The position numbers and the translations under genes are program-made. Under the pieces are notes generated by a model. The model did no database searches, had not been told where the DNA came from, and saw nothing but the letters and a program-made list of their open reading frames with translations. Positions 1 through 6,084 of a stretch of DNA of 10,008 nucleotides are shown in pieces (position 1 is the stretch's first letter; every line of letters starts with the position of its first letter). The stretch comes from JAULUH01 sp032111745 (lineage in GTDB: Bacteria > Chloroflexota > Anaerolineae > JAAEKA01): contig JAULUH010000292.1 of the NCBI GenBank assembly GCA_032111745.1, positions 1 to 10,008 of the forward strand, read 5' to 3'.

Positions 1-55
1 GGAGCCGGGCGTGTGCCCCGGCTGTGGGGCGGCGATACCGGGCGTGTGGCAGTGA
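1..55 (+). CDS. amrS: AmmeMemoRadiSam system radical SAM enzyme, C-terminal end (partial)
   Basis: Only the last 17 codons and the TGA stop (53-55) are in the window. The readable tail is EPGVCPGCGAAIPGVWQ, with a CxxC pair and the 'IPG-W' ending that I associate with the C-terminus of the AmmeMemoRadiSam radical SAM enzyme. The next gene starts about 9 bases later and encodes the MEMO-family partner, which strongly supports the call. The radical SAM core (CxxxCxxC) lies outside the window. The enzyme family is conserved with MEMO and AMMECR1 proteins in bacteria and archaea; I know of no firmly assigned reaction for the trio. The identification rests on a very short tail plus context. Confidence 0.72.
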   Translation, partial: EPGVCPGCGAAIPGVWQ

Positions 56-64
56 GGTGAAGTG

Positions 65-877
65 ATGACGGCCACTCAACCATCGATTCGCCACCCGGCC
101 GTGGCGGGCACCTTCTATCCCGGCCAGCCCGCCCGGCTACAGGCCGAGGTGATCCAGCTATTGGCCGAGGCCGAGGACAGGCACCTGCCGCCGGTGCGTG
201 GCCTGATCGTGCCCCACGCGGGCTACCGCTACTCCGGCCCTGTGGCCGCGAGCGGCTTTCGCCAGCTACAGACGAAGGCAGGTAGCGCGCGCCGGGTCTA
301 TCTCCTGGGCCCCGCCCACTATGTGCATGTCTATGGCGTGGGCCTTGCGCCCTACGATGCCTTCGAGACACCGCTGGGCCTGGTGGCACAGGACCAGGCG
401 GCCATCGCGGCACTGGACAGCCTGGGGCCGACCTATCGCCTGCAACCCGGGCCCCACGAGCCGGAGCACTGCCTGGAGGTTGAGCTACCGTTCCTGCAGC
501 TGGTATTAGGGGACTTCAAGCTGGTGGCGCTGCTGTGCGGGCAGCCGCCGGTGGAGCAGGTGGCACAGGACCTGGCGCAGCGCCTGCAGCCCGAGGATCT
601 GGTAGTGGTAAGCTCGGATCTGAGCCATTTCCACAGCTACGAGTCAGCCCGCGAGATGGACCTGCAGTTCCTCGATCATGTGCTGGCCAGCGACCTCGTG
701 GGCGTGGCGCGGGGTGAGGCCTGCGGCGTGCAGCCCATCTCAATCCTGATGCGGCTGGCCCAGCTCAAGGGTTGGCAGCCAACGCTACTGGACTATCGCA
801 ACTCCGGCGACACTGGCGGCGACCCCTGGCGGGTCGTGGGCTATGCCGCCGTGGCCTACACTGAGGCGAGCGCCTAG
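65..877 (+). CDS. amrB: AmmeMemoRadiSam system protein B (MEMO family)
   Basis: This is a 270-residue cytosolic protein of the MEMO family, related to extradiol-dioxygenase-like folds and often genetically linked to AMMECR1 and a radical SAM enzyme. Visible motifs are HPAVAGTFYP near the N-terminus, PHAGY (His51), LGPAHY (His85), EHCLEVELPFLQ (about 135-145), SSDLSH (Asp185, His188) and ACGVQPI (Cys220). By my recollection of the human MEMO1 sequence, these match its proposed metal-site residues His49, His81, Asp189, His192 and Cys244, so the metal site looks intact. The length is typical of the family. I chose the ATG at 65, preceded by GAGGTGA at 54-60; a GTG at 62 in the same frame is an alternative. 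It follows the radical SAM gene by about 9 bases and is probably in the same operon. The molecular function remains uncertain. Confidence 0.93.
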   Translation: MTATQPSIRHPAVAGTFYPGQPARLQAEVIQLLAEAEDRHLPPVRGLIVPHAGYRYSGPVAASGFRQLQTKAGSARRVYLLGPAHYVHVYGVGLAPYDAFETPLGLVAQDQAAIAALDSLGPTYRLQPGPHEPEHCLEVELPFLQLVLGDFKLVALLCGQPPVEQVAQDLAQRLQPEDLVVVSSDLSHFHSYESAREMDLQFLDHVLASDLVGVARGEACGVQPISILMRLAQLKGWQPTLLDYRNSGDTGGDPWRVVGYAAVAYTEASA

Positions 878-921
878 GCCAGTGGGCCGCGGCGGCGTCC
901 ACTTAGCACGGGAAATCACCC

Positions 922-1209
922 ATGGTCATAGGCGTCGTCACCATGGAGCTGCATCTGCCGATGAACGGCTCCTTGAAGGGGAAGCGCAGCGTGGTCAAGC
1001 CCCTGATCGCCAGGCTGCGCAACGAGTTCAACGTGTCGGTGGCCGAGGTCGACGAGCAAGACCGGCTGCGCACGGCGGTGATCGGGGTGGCCTGTATCTC
1101 GCCGGACAAGGACTATGCCCATGGCCTCCTGATGAAGGTCGTTCAAAGCGTCGACCGCTGGCGGCTGGATGCGGAGCTGGTGGATTACACGATCGAGTTG
1201 ATCGACTGA
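922..1209 (+). CDS. DUF503 family protein (YlxP-like)
   Basis: This is a small, complete 95-residue protein. It matches the DUF503 pattern throughout: an N-terminal beta strand 'MVIGVVTMELHLP', then 'SLKGKRSVVKPLIARLR' (about residues 17-33), 'FNVSVAEVD' (about 36-44), 'IGVACIS' in the middle and an acidic 'ELVDYTIELID' end. In Firmicutes the family member YlxP is encoded near nusA, infB and rbfA, hinting at a link to translation or ribosome assembly, but no such neighbours are visible here. The start at 922 fits the family's usual N-terminus, although the ribosome binding site is weak (GGGAAA about 909-914). It lies 44 bases after amrB and its TGA overlaps the sortase ATG by one base, which suggests cotranscription and translational coupling. 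Confidence 0.93.
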   Translation: MVIGVVTMELHLPMNGSLKGKRSVVKPLIARLRNEFNVSVAEVDEQDRLRTAVIGVACISPDKDYAHGLLMKVVQSVDRWRLDAELVDYTIELID

Positions 1210-1814
1210 TGTCTAGACTGCGCGCTGTGACGAGGGTAATGAGCCTCCTCCTGGTGGTGTTGGTGCTACTAGGGGCGCCGGGGCTGGCACCGCGGGTACT
1301 GGCCGAGGAGGGCCAGCCGCCGACGCGGGTGGTGATCCCAGCTATTGGGCTCGACGCGGCGGTGGAAGTGGCCGGGGTGGTGGTCACGCCAGGCGGCCCC
1401 CTGTGGGACGTCCCGGAGGACGCGGCCGGGTGGCACGCCACCTCGGCGCGGTTGGGAGAGGCCGGCAACCTGGTGCTGTCGGGGCATCACAACACGGGCG
1501 GCATGGTCTTTCGGGACCTGCACGACCTGGTGGTGGGGGACCTGATCTACCTCTATGCTGGGGAGGAGGTGCACACCTATGCGGTGGCCCAGCGGGTCGT
1601 CCTGCGAGAGACCGGGGCAACGCCTGCGCGGCGGCAGGCCAACGCGCATTGGATCAGAGCCACGGATGACGAGCGGCTGACCCTGGTGACCTGCTACCCG
1701 TGGTGGACCAACTCGCACAGGCTCATCGTAGTGGCCAGGCCGCTGGAGGGGCAGGATAAGGCGGCAGGCGCCAGCGTAGCAATGAGAAGCGCCAGGAACG
1801 TTCCCATTAACTAA
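1209..1814 (+). CDS. Sortase (class D/E/F-like transpeptidase), membrane-anchored
   Basis: This is a 201-residue exported transpeptidase. Residues 11-32 form a hydrophobic segment after a basic N-terminus (MSRLRAVTR), acting as a signal anchor or signal peptide. The sortase beta-barrel follows from about residue 39: 'RVVIPAIGLDAAVEV', 'LSGHHNTGGMVFRDL' with the probable catalytic His93, and 'LTLVTCYPW' with Cys162, then 'TNSHRLIVVARP' with Arg171. All three catalytic residues are present. Sortases cleave a C-terminal sorting motif and join the protein to a cell-surface nucleophile or another protein. The ATG overlaps the previous stop by one base; reading further upstream in this frame only gives the out-of-frame shadow of DUF503 and amrB, so the start is secure. 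I see no canonical LPxTG substrate in the window. The class assignment is tentative. Confidence 0.93.
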   Translation: MSRLRAVTRVMSLLLVVLVLLGAPGLAPRVLAEEGQPPTRVVIPAIGLDAAVEVAGVVVTPGGPLWDVPEDAAGWHATSARLGEAGNLVLSGHHNTGGMVFRDLHDLVVGDLIYLYAGEEVHTYAVAQRVVLRETGATPARRQANAHWIRATDDERLTLVTCYPWWTNSHRLIVVARPLEGQDKAAGASVAMRSARNVPIN

Positions 1815-1850
1815 GACTTTCCCGGAGAAACAATTAACGGGTTAATGGGA
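1802..1850. terminator. Inverted repeat between convergent genes, possible bidirectional terminator
   Basis: A perfect 10-bp inverted repeat (TCCCATTAAC at 1802-1811, GTTAATGGGA at 1841-1850) brackets the sortase stop codon, with a 29-base loop. Inside it, ATTAAC (1833-1838) and GTTAAT (1841-1846) can form a competing short hairpin. Read on the minus strand, that short hairpin is followed by the T-rich stretch TGTTTCT, so it could be a weak intrinsic terminator for the esterase gene that ends at 1868. No T-run follows on the plus strand. The terminator role is inferred. Confidence 0.45.
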
Positions 1851-1867
1851 GAGCCGGGGGTGGGCGG

Positions 1868-2536
1868 TTAGCGCCGGGGTGGAAAGAGGGTTTCCAGGCC
1901 GGTCCCGACCAGGTTGCGCCAGGAGGTGTAGTTGTGGCCGGCGTTGGCCTCCTGATAGGTGAGGGCATAGCCGTGCTCCTGCAGCAGGTTGGCCATGGTG
2001 CGGTTGGCGTGAAGGAGCCACTCATAGCGGCCGGCGTCCATCCAGATGCGCAGGGTGGGGTTGCTGCGATGGCGGACCAGGGTGGCTGGCAGCGTCTCGT
2101 AGGCGTCGAAGCTGAAGGCGCCCGACTGGCTGAGCACGTGGCCGAACAGGTGGGGCAGGCGCAGGCCAGTGAAGAGGGCCATCAGCCCACCCATGGAGGC
2201 GCCCAGGACGCCGTAGGCCCCGGCGTGTTCTGTGGGATCCAGCAGGTTGAGCTCCTGCCGAGCCAGGGGTAAGATGGCCTCCAGGAGGAACATCACGGTG
2301 CTGTCGTTGCATGAGTATTCGAGCGTACGGGCCCGGCCGCCGTTGCCTACCATGGCCAGGGCAATGGGCCGGATGCGGTGTTGTGCGATCAGGTTATCGA
2401 CGATGACCGGCAGCCGGGCGCGGCGCAGATAGTCGGGGCCGTCATAAACCACCACCAGGGGCACGGGGGTGGTGACGGGCGGGGCGTAGAGATAGACTGC
2501 GCGCTCCCGGCCGATGGCCCATTCCCCGGCCGGCAC
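1868..2536 (-). CDS. Esterase domain (enterochelin esterase/Fes-like alpha/beta hydrolase), C-terminal half of split gene
   Basis: From a possible GTG restart at 2536 this gives 222 residues: 'GRERAVYLYAPP' (about 9-20), 'LVVVYDGPDY' (about 27-36), the nucleophile elbow GASMGG with Ser114, 'LSQSGAF' (about 135-141), an acidic residue in 'IWMDAGRYEW' (Asp167) and His201 in 'NAGHNYTSW'. These fit the Ser-Asp-His triad of the putative esterase family that includes enterochelin esterase and esterase D types. No signal peptide is seen, so it is probably cytosolic. The substrate cannot be deduced. The same frame continues upstream through an amber codon into the E-set domain, so this is most likely the second half of one protein. 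I see no convincing ribosome binding site just upstream of the GTG, which weakens independent translation. Confidence 0.8.
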   Translation of the reverse strand: MPAGEWAIGRERAVYLYAPPVTTPVPLVVVYDGPDYLRRARLPVIVDNLIAQHRIRPIALAMVGNGGRARTLEYSCNDSTVMFLLEAILPLARQELNLLDPTEHAGAYGVLGASMGGLMALFTGLRLPHLFGHVLSQSGAFSFDAYETLPATLVRHRSNPTLRIWMDAGRYEWLLHANRTMANLLQEHGYALTYQEANAGHNYTSWRNLVGTGLETLFPPRR

Positions 2537-2557
2537 CAGGTGGCGGTGGACCTGGCC

Positions 2558-2911
2558 CTAGGGCAGGTCGCCGTGGCGGCGTACCAGGTCGGTGGGCGCG
2601 GCGTTGGGCATGAGGAAGTAGTGGTTGAACTGGCCCATGCCGTTGGACACCGCCCGGGGGTTCAGGGGATCAGGGAGGCGGGCCTCGTCCGGGCCGAAGG
2701 TGTATTCGATGTAGGCGTCGTCGGGGAAGGATAGCTCGGCCGTCCAAAGACCGCCGCGGCGCCGGCGCCAGGGCGGCGCGGCGGCGGGGTCCCAGTCGTT
2801 AAAGTCGCCGCGCAGCACGGGAGGCTGGCGGCCCTGAAAGACGAAGGTGACGTGATGACCGTCAAGAAGGGGCGCGCCTTCTGTATGGGCGCGCTGCAGA
2901 AGATTTAACAT
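2558..2911 (-). CDS. N-terminal E-set (CBM48-like) domain fragment of the split esterase
   Basis: This fragment has 117 residues ending at the amber codon. The segment 'HHVTFVFQGRQPPVLRGDFNDWDP' (about 19-42) carries the GDFNDW motif typical of E-set or CBM48-like beta-sandwich domains of glycogen branching enzymes and of esterases with an N-terminal E-set. Further family-like features are 'LWTAELSFPDDAYIEYTF' (about 55-72), 'DPLNPRAVSNG' (about 81-91) and 'FNHYFLMP' (95-102). I chose the ATG at 2911 because AGGAAG lies a few bases upstream and the domain starts soon after. The frame stays open to an ATG at 2983 and to 3085, but those upstream residues are Pro/Arg-rich and lack domain character. 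Alone it would lack catalytic activity. Confidence 0.75.
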   Translation of the reverse strand: MLNLLQRAHTEGAPLLDGHHVTFVFQGRQPPVLRGDFNDWDPAAAPPWRRRRGGLWTAELSFPDDAYIEYTFGPDEARLPDPLNPRAVSNGMGQFNHYFLMPNAAPTDLVRRHGDLP

Positions 2912-3088
2912 AAGCTTCCTGGCTCGCTTCCGCGCGATCTGGGCCGGGCCCGGTGGGCGCCGGCTCGGGGTGTAGTCTACCATGGTTTTTGGGAACCGAT
3001 GATATTGGAGCGCGGTGGCGCGAGGGGGGGTGGGTGGTGTTTGGAGCCCGATTCCGCGAAGGATAGCGACGAGCACGGAGCGCAATGG

Positions 3089-3158
3089 GCACGAAGGGAG
3101 AGGGATGATCCAGGCTTGGGAGGGCAGAGGAATCTAAGGTTGGGGCTCTCCTTCGTGC
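3089..3158. repeat. Imperfect inverted repeat
   Basis: GCACGAAGGGAGAG at 3089-3102 is complementary to CTCTCCTTCGTGC at 3146-3158 apart from one bulged base, with a 43-base loop. It lies in the gene-free stretch downstream of the minus-strand secreted-protein gene. It could be a remnant of an intergenic repeat or contribute to transcript 3' end formation; there is no T-run on either side, so I do not call it a terminator. Confidence 0.45.
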
Positions 3159-3193
3159 TCGTGCCCTTCGCGCGATGGCGTTCCAAACGCCCC

Positions 3194-3223
3194 CCGGAGC
3201 GGCTAAAGCTGCTATTGCGAACC
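3194..3223 (+). repeat. 30-base interspersed repeat, copy A
   Basis: The sequence begins CCGGAGCGGCTAAAGC and ends GCGAACC. It matches 25 of 30 positions of the copy at 9816-9845; all five differences are transitions. It contains a small stem (GCGGC with GCTGC, one G-U pair) around the loop TAAA. It lies just downstream of the stop codon of the minus-strand secreted-protein gene. Two similar copies in intergenic positions 6.6 kb apart suggest a dispersed family. Confidence 0.7.
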
Positions 3224-3248
3224 TCAGGCGAGAGGCCGGCCTGGTGGG

Positions 3249-4784
3249 TCAGGATCTCGTGATCATGGGTAAATGCAGCTGTCGCTGCCGGGGCGATGGG
3301 GTGTTGTCCTGCACTGCCCAGAAGGACGAGAGGCCGGTGAGGCCGGCGCGGGTGATGGTGTACTCCCCGCGCGCCGAGGCCGCACAGTCCCTGGTGGAGC
3401 CTGTGATCTGGCAGACCCGGTCTGCGGCGTCGGGGTTGAAGGCGGTGGACAGGGTCAGGTCGACGGTGTAGCCGGTGGCGGAGTTGCCGGCGGCGTCGGT
3501 GCCGGCGATCTCCCAGAAATAGCCGGTGTCGAGGCCGGGTTCTGCGTTGGGGTGGCTCTTGTCGTGGCGCTGGGCGTAGAGCCGGGCCAGCGTGTCCTGC
3601 TCCGTGACGTGGACGGTGACCGGCAGGTTGTCGACGTAGAGGGTGTAGCTGCCCGGCCCGGTCACCTCGCGCAAGTCAGACGCGGTCCAGCGGGCGACGT
3701 GTAGGGCGCTGACGCCGCCGGCGGTGGTGAAGGAGCCGCCGGCATAGAGGTTGCCGGCGGAGTCCGCGGCCAGGGCCCTGACCCGGCCGTTCGTGCCGGC
3801 ACCCAGACTGTGCGGCTGGTGGCCGTCCCAGCGGGCGATGTAGCTGAAGTCGCCGGTGAACTTGCCGCCGAGGTAGACTCCGCCCGCCCCGCCGTCCGCC
3901 AGGGCCAGGACCGGGGCGTTGAGCCACGGCAGGCCGAACTCGTCCGACCAGTTCTCGTCGCCGGGGCTGGCCAGGACGGGAGGCCTGAGAAGAGATCTCT
4001 GCCTAGCGACTAGTGGGATGAAGAGCTTGTGGTCCGAGACTGCGGTTGGCGTGATCCTCACGTCGAGCTGTGTCGAATCCCCGTAGAAGTCGTCCTTCCC
4101 TGGGCCGATGGCAAAGTAGACGAAGTCGCCGGGCTGGACAGCGACGGACACGTCGAAGCTCTGCGAGCCGCTACTGACGGTGCCTGCTGCCAGCTCGGCA
4201 GATTGCGTGTCGATGGCCCACGTGAACTCGCCGCCTGGATGCAGGTCCTTCACGGTACCGGAGATGGATACGGTGCCGGTAATTGGGGCCTGCCAGGCGA
4301 CGACGGCCATCTTGTCCTGGAAGGGATGCAGGTTGACCACGCCGGGGGGCCAGGTGAAGCCGTATAGATACTGGGTGGCTCCGGTGGCGTTGATAGCCAC
4401 TGCCGGCAGATCGAATCGTTCGCCCGCTATGGTTTCAGGTGGCGCGTGCCACTTGTTGAGGCCCCAGATGCCATCTGCGTCCGGGTCGAAGTACTGCATG
4501 AGCGCATATGACCCCGGGTCGCGATCCAGGCTGCCACTGGCCATGAAGCGCCAGACCCCCGGGTTGCCGCAGCTGTCGCGGTTGGGGTTTTCCTGGTTGG
4601 GCCAGGTGCGGAACTCGTCTGCTAAGTCCCATTGATCACAAGTCGCGGCGGGAGCCGCGATTTCCTCAGTCTGGCCGTCAGGCAGGGTGCCGGGGCCAGC
4701 GGGTGCGGCGATGGCGAGAGGATCTGCGCTCAGGAGGAGCGCCACCACCAGAGTTCCCGTGAGAAGGAACCCTCGAGTCCTCAT
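3249..4784 (-). CDS. Secreted multi-domain protein with beta-sandwich-like and delta-60/kelch-like propeller regions
   Basis: This 511-residue exported protein has a signal peptide at about residues 1-28 (basic MRTRG, hydrophobic core, small residues AIAAPA). Residues about 49-250 form a beta-rich region ('DEFRTWPNQENPN', 'YDFDPDADGIWG'-like aromatic and acidic stretches, 'MAVVAWQAPITGTVSISGTVKD', 'VQPGDFVYFAIGPG') resembling extracellular carbohydrate-binding or jelly-roll modules. At 253-261 is KLFIPLVAR. Residues about 278-367 contain two propeller blades ('GGVYLGGKFTGDFSYIARWDG' type and 'NLYAGGSFTTAGGV-ALHVARW'). A C-terminal beta-rich region runs to 'GLTGLSSFWAVQDN', then QLHLPMITRS. 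The start is well supported by GGGAGGCAGAG before the ATG. A complete propeller would need more blades, so an internal loss or fusion is likely. No catalytic residues were recognised; a surface adhesion or glycan-binding role is inferred. Confidence 0.85.
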   Translation of the reverse strand: MRTRGFLLTGTLVVALLLSADPLAIAAPAGPGTLPDGQTEEIAAPAATCDQWDLADEFRTWPNQENPNRDSCGNPGVWRFMASGSLDRDPGSYALMQYFDPDADGIWGLNKWHAPPETIAGERFDLPAVAINATGATQYLYGFTWPPGVVNLHPFQDKMAVVAWQAPITGTVSISGTVKDLHPGGEFTWAIDTQSAELAAGTVSSGSQSFDVSVAVQPGDFVYFAIGPGKDDFYGDSTQLDVRITPTAVSDHKLFIPLVARQRSLLRPPVLASPGDENWSDEFGLPWLNAPVLALADGGAGGVYLGGKFTGDFSYIARWDGHQPHSLGAGTNGRVRALAADSAGNLYAGGSFTTAGGVSALHVARWTASDLREVTGPGSYTLYVDNLPVTVHVTEQDTLARLYAQRHDKSHPNAEPGLDTGYFWEIAGTDAAGNSATGYTVDLTLSTAFNPDAADRVCQITGSTRDCAASARGEYTITRAGLTGLSSFWAVQDNTPSPRQRQLHLPMITRS

Positions 4785-4999
4785 CTCTGCCTCCCTCGAA
4801 GAACGCCGATGCCATCTGGGCAGTGGCTGTCGCCGGTGCGCCAGTGATCGACCCGGGCAGAACGGCTACTCTCCGCTCCCTACCGGTCGTTTATGCCAAC
4901 CATGGCTTCATTCTAACACTAAGTGATAGAAAACCCAATAGGCGTCGCAGATTACCCATTATTACCCCGTTTTTGGGCATGTCGCTTTGACCTGCTTTC

Positions 5000-5008
5000 T
5001 GCTATACT
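5000..5008 (+). promoter_or_regulatory. Extended -10 promoter for the winged-helix regulator
   Basis: TGCTATACT gives a TGn extension directly before a TATACT -10 hexamer. It lies in an unusually AT-rich stretch (about 4905-5010) for this GC-rich window. No good -35 sits at the normal distance, as is common for extended -10 promoters. Transcription would start near 5015, leaving a leader of about 55 bases before the ATG at 5070. Confidence 0.55.
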
Positions 5009-5069
5009 GAACATGCGTAAGTATCTACCCTATGTGGTCATGCACAGGCCACGACTGGAGGCTGGTAGG

Positions 5070-5717
5070 ATGCGGGTACTCGTGGTTAGCAAGCAGCCTG
5101 ATCAGCACGCTGCTGCCTGGCGCAAGTTGAGCTCGAAGGGCGTCGACCTGGCCTTCGCGGCGAGCCAGGCGCAGGCTGAGCGCGAGGTCGAGCAGGGGCG
5201 CCCGAGCGCGATCATCGTGGACGGTGGATCTGTGGGGAGCCGGCGGCGGATGTGCGGTGCCCTGCGCCGGCGCGCGCCGCAGGCATCCATTTTCCTCATC
5301 GACAATGGGGCTTCCGATGCGATGGAAGATCGGGTGATCGACGTACGCCTGCAGTCGCCGCTGGAATGGCAGGCGTTGGCCGACCTGCTGAAGAAGCCCA
5401 GACAGGCCCGGGATGTGATCGTGTCCGGGCCATTCAGGCTATCGCTAAGCTCGCGCATCCTTGCCGGCCCGTTTGGAGAACAGCATTTGACGCCGGTGCT
5501 GGTCGATCTGATGGCCTGCTTCATGCGCCATCCAGGGGACGTGCTGGCCCGGCCGATGCTAATGCGGGAGGTCTGGAATACGACCTACCTCGGCGATACC
5601 CGCACCCTGGACGTGCACGTGAGCTGGTTGCGGGGCATTGTGGAGGCGGATTCCTCCAAGCCGGAATACATCCTCACCAGGCGGGGTGCCGGGTATGTGT
5701 TCGTGCCGGGGGGATGA
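5070..5717 (+). CDS. OmpR/PhoB-type winged-helix transcriptional regulator with degenerate receiver domain
   Basis: This is a 215-residue cytosolic DNA-binding protein. Residues 1-110 look like a receiver fold: 'MRVLVVSKQP' (strand 1), 'AIIVDGG' with Asp51 at the phospho-acceptor position, and 'DVRLQSP' where an active receiver would have the Lys-Pro of strand 5. The acidic pair after strand 1 is replaced by Ser-Lys and the conserved lysine by Gln, so phosphorylation is doubtful. Residues about 120-213 are a typical PhoB-type domain: 'LTPVLVDLMACFMRHPGDVL', 'REVWNTTYLGDTRTLDVHVSWLR' (recognition helix) and 'YILTRRGAGYVF'. I chose the ATG at 5070 because GGAGG precedes it by 8 bases and it begins the receiver strand; the frame is open back to a GTG at 4923, upstream of the promoter. 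No histidine kinase is nearby. It is divergent from the secreted-protein gene, which may be a target. Confidence 0.9.
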   Translation: MRVLVVSKQPDQHAAAWRKLSSKGVDLAFAASQAQAEREVEQGRPSAIIVDGGSVGSRRRMCGALRRRAPQASIFLIDNGASDAMEDRVIDVRLQSPLEWQALADLLKKPRQARDVIVSGPFRLSLSSRILAGPFGEQHLTPVLVDLMACFMRHPGDVLARPMLMREVWNTTYLGDTRTLDVHVSWLRGIVEADSSKPEYILTRRGAGYVFVPGG

Positions 5718-5984
5718 TCGCTAGCAGCTTCGAGAACGTGGTCTGACTACTTGAAGGTGATGCTCGGCTGCTCGTCGCATGGGATGAGCGATAGGAGCCG
5801 GCCCTTTGGAGGCAGGCGGTCAGCGGTTCGCGGCCCTCAAGGAGCCAGGGTTGGGGACCAAGCCGCGGGAGTGCCAGCTCTACCAGCAGCCAGGTAACTC
5901 ACTGAGCGGCTACGCTATCCCCAACCATGCGCGCGTCGGGCGATGGGGGTCGGCGGGCTATCGGAGAGACCGGGGGCTGAAAAA

Positions 5985-6003
5985 GGGCGGGGAGAGCCCG
6001 CCC
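5985..6003. repeat. GC-rich short hairpin
   Basis: GGGCGGG (5985-5991), loop GAGAG, CCCGCCC (5997-6003) form a perfect 7-bp stem. It is preceded by AAAAA and followed by CCTACGA, with no T-run on the plus strand. Read on the minus strand the stem is followed by TTTTTCAG, which resembles an intrinsic terminator for a transcript in that direction, but no minus-strand gene lies near. It overlaps one of the two degenerate 22-base repeats. Confidence 0.6.
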
Positions 6004-6084
6004 CTACGATGGGATAGGCCGGGCGCAAGGGATGGCATCCGGGGTATCGCGCGCTGCAAGGCGCCGAAAAGGGGCGAGGAGACC

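Larger units (their letters stand above)
1868..2911 (-). pseudogene. Two-domain esterase gene interrupted by an in-frame amber codon
   Basis: Read from ATG at 2911 to TAA at 1868, one continuous frame of 347 sense positions would encode an N-terminal E-set (CBM48-like) domain and a C-terminal enterochelin-esterase-like alpha/beta hydrolase, a familiar architecture of roughly this length. A TAG at 2560-2558 interrupts it at the domain linker (RRHGDLP-stop-GQVHRHLVPA). Nothing else is damaged: there is no frameshift, both domains read cleanly, and the catalytic triad is intact. A single change (CAG to TAG) would explain it. Alternatives are a sequencing or assembly error, strain polymorphism, stop-codon readthrough, or two separate polypeptides. 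Genome-wide TAG reassignment is unlikely because amrB, the aldo-keto reductase and the GIN protein all end in TAG at expected positions. Confidence 0.75.
2912..3248. other. Intergenic region, non-coding
   Basis: These 337 bases lie between two tandem minus-strand genes. I find no convincing gene. The region holds the ribosome binding site of the esterase gene, an imperfect dyad (3089-3102 with 3146-3158), a short stem GGCGT/ACGCC at about 3177-3191 and one copy of a 30-base interspersed repeat (3194-3223). Open frames here look compositional and lack family features. No strong promoter for the esterase gene was recognised. Confidence 0.6.

Noticed and set aside
843..1208. Long N-terminal extension of the sortase frame, open back to 843
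   Set aside because: It is Arg/Gly-rich and runs out of frame across the end of amrB and all of DUF503, which is a clear family match; the sortase signal segment begins at ATG 1209.
2558..2560. TAG read as a sense codon through genetic code change
   Set aside because: amrB (875-877), the aldo-keto reductase (7227-7229) and the GIN protein (9856-9854) all terminate properly at TAG.
2912..3085. Upstream extension of the esterase N-terminus
   Set aside because: The added residues are Pro/Arg-rich without domain character, while ATG 2911 has a good ribosome binding site and directly precedes the E-set domain.
4987..4992. TTGACC as a -35 box for the 5003 TATACT
   Set aside because: The spacer would be only 10 bases, too short for a sigma-70-type promoter; the TGn extension is a better explanation.
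4923..5069. GTG start at 4923 for the winged-helix regulator
   Set aside because: It lies upstream of the extended -10 promoter, and the added residues do not resemble a receiver domain; ATG 5070 has GGAGG at good spacing.
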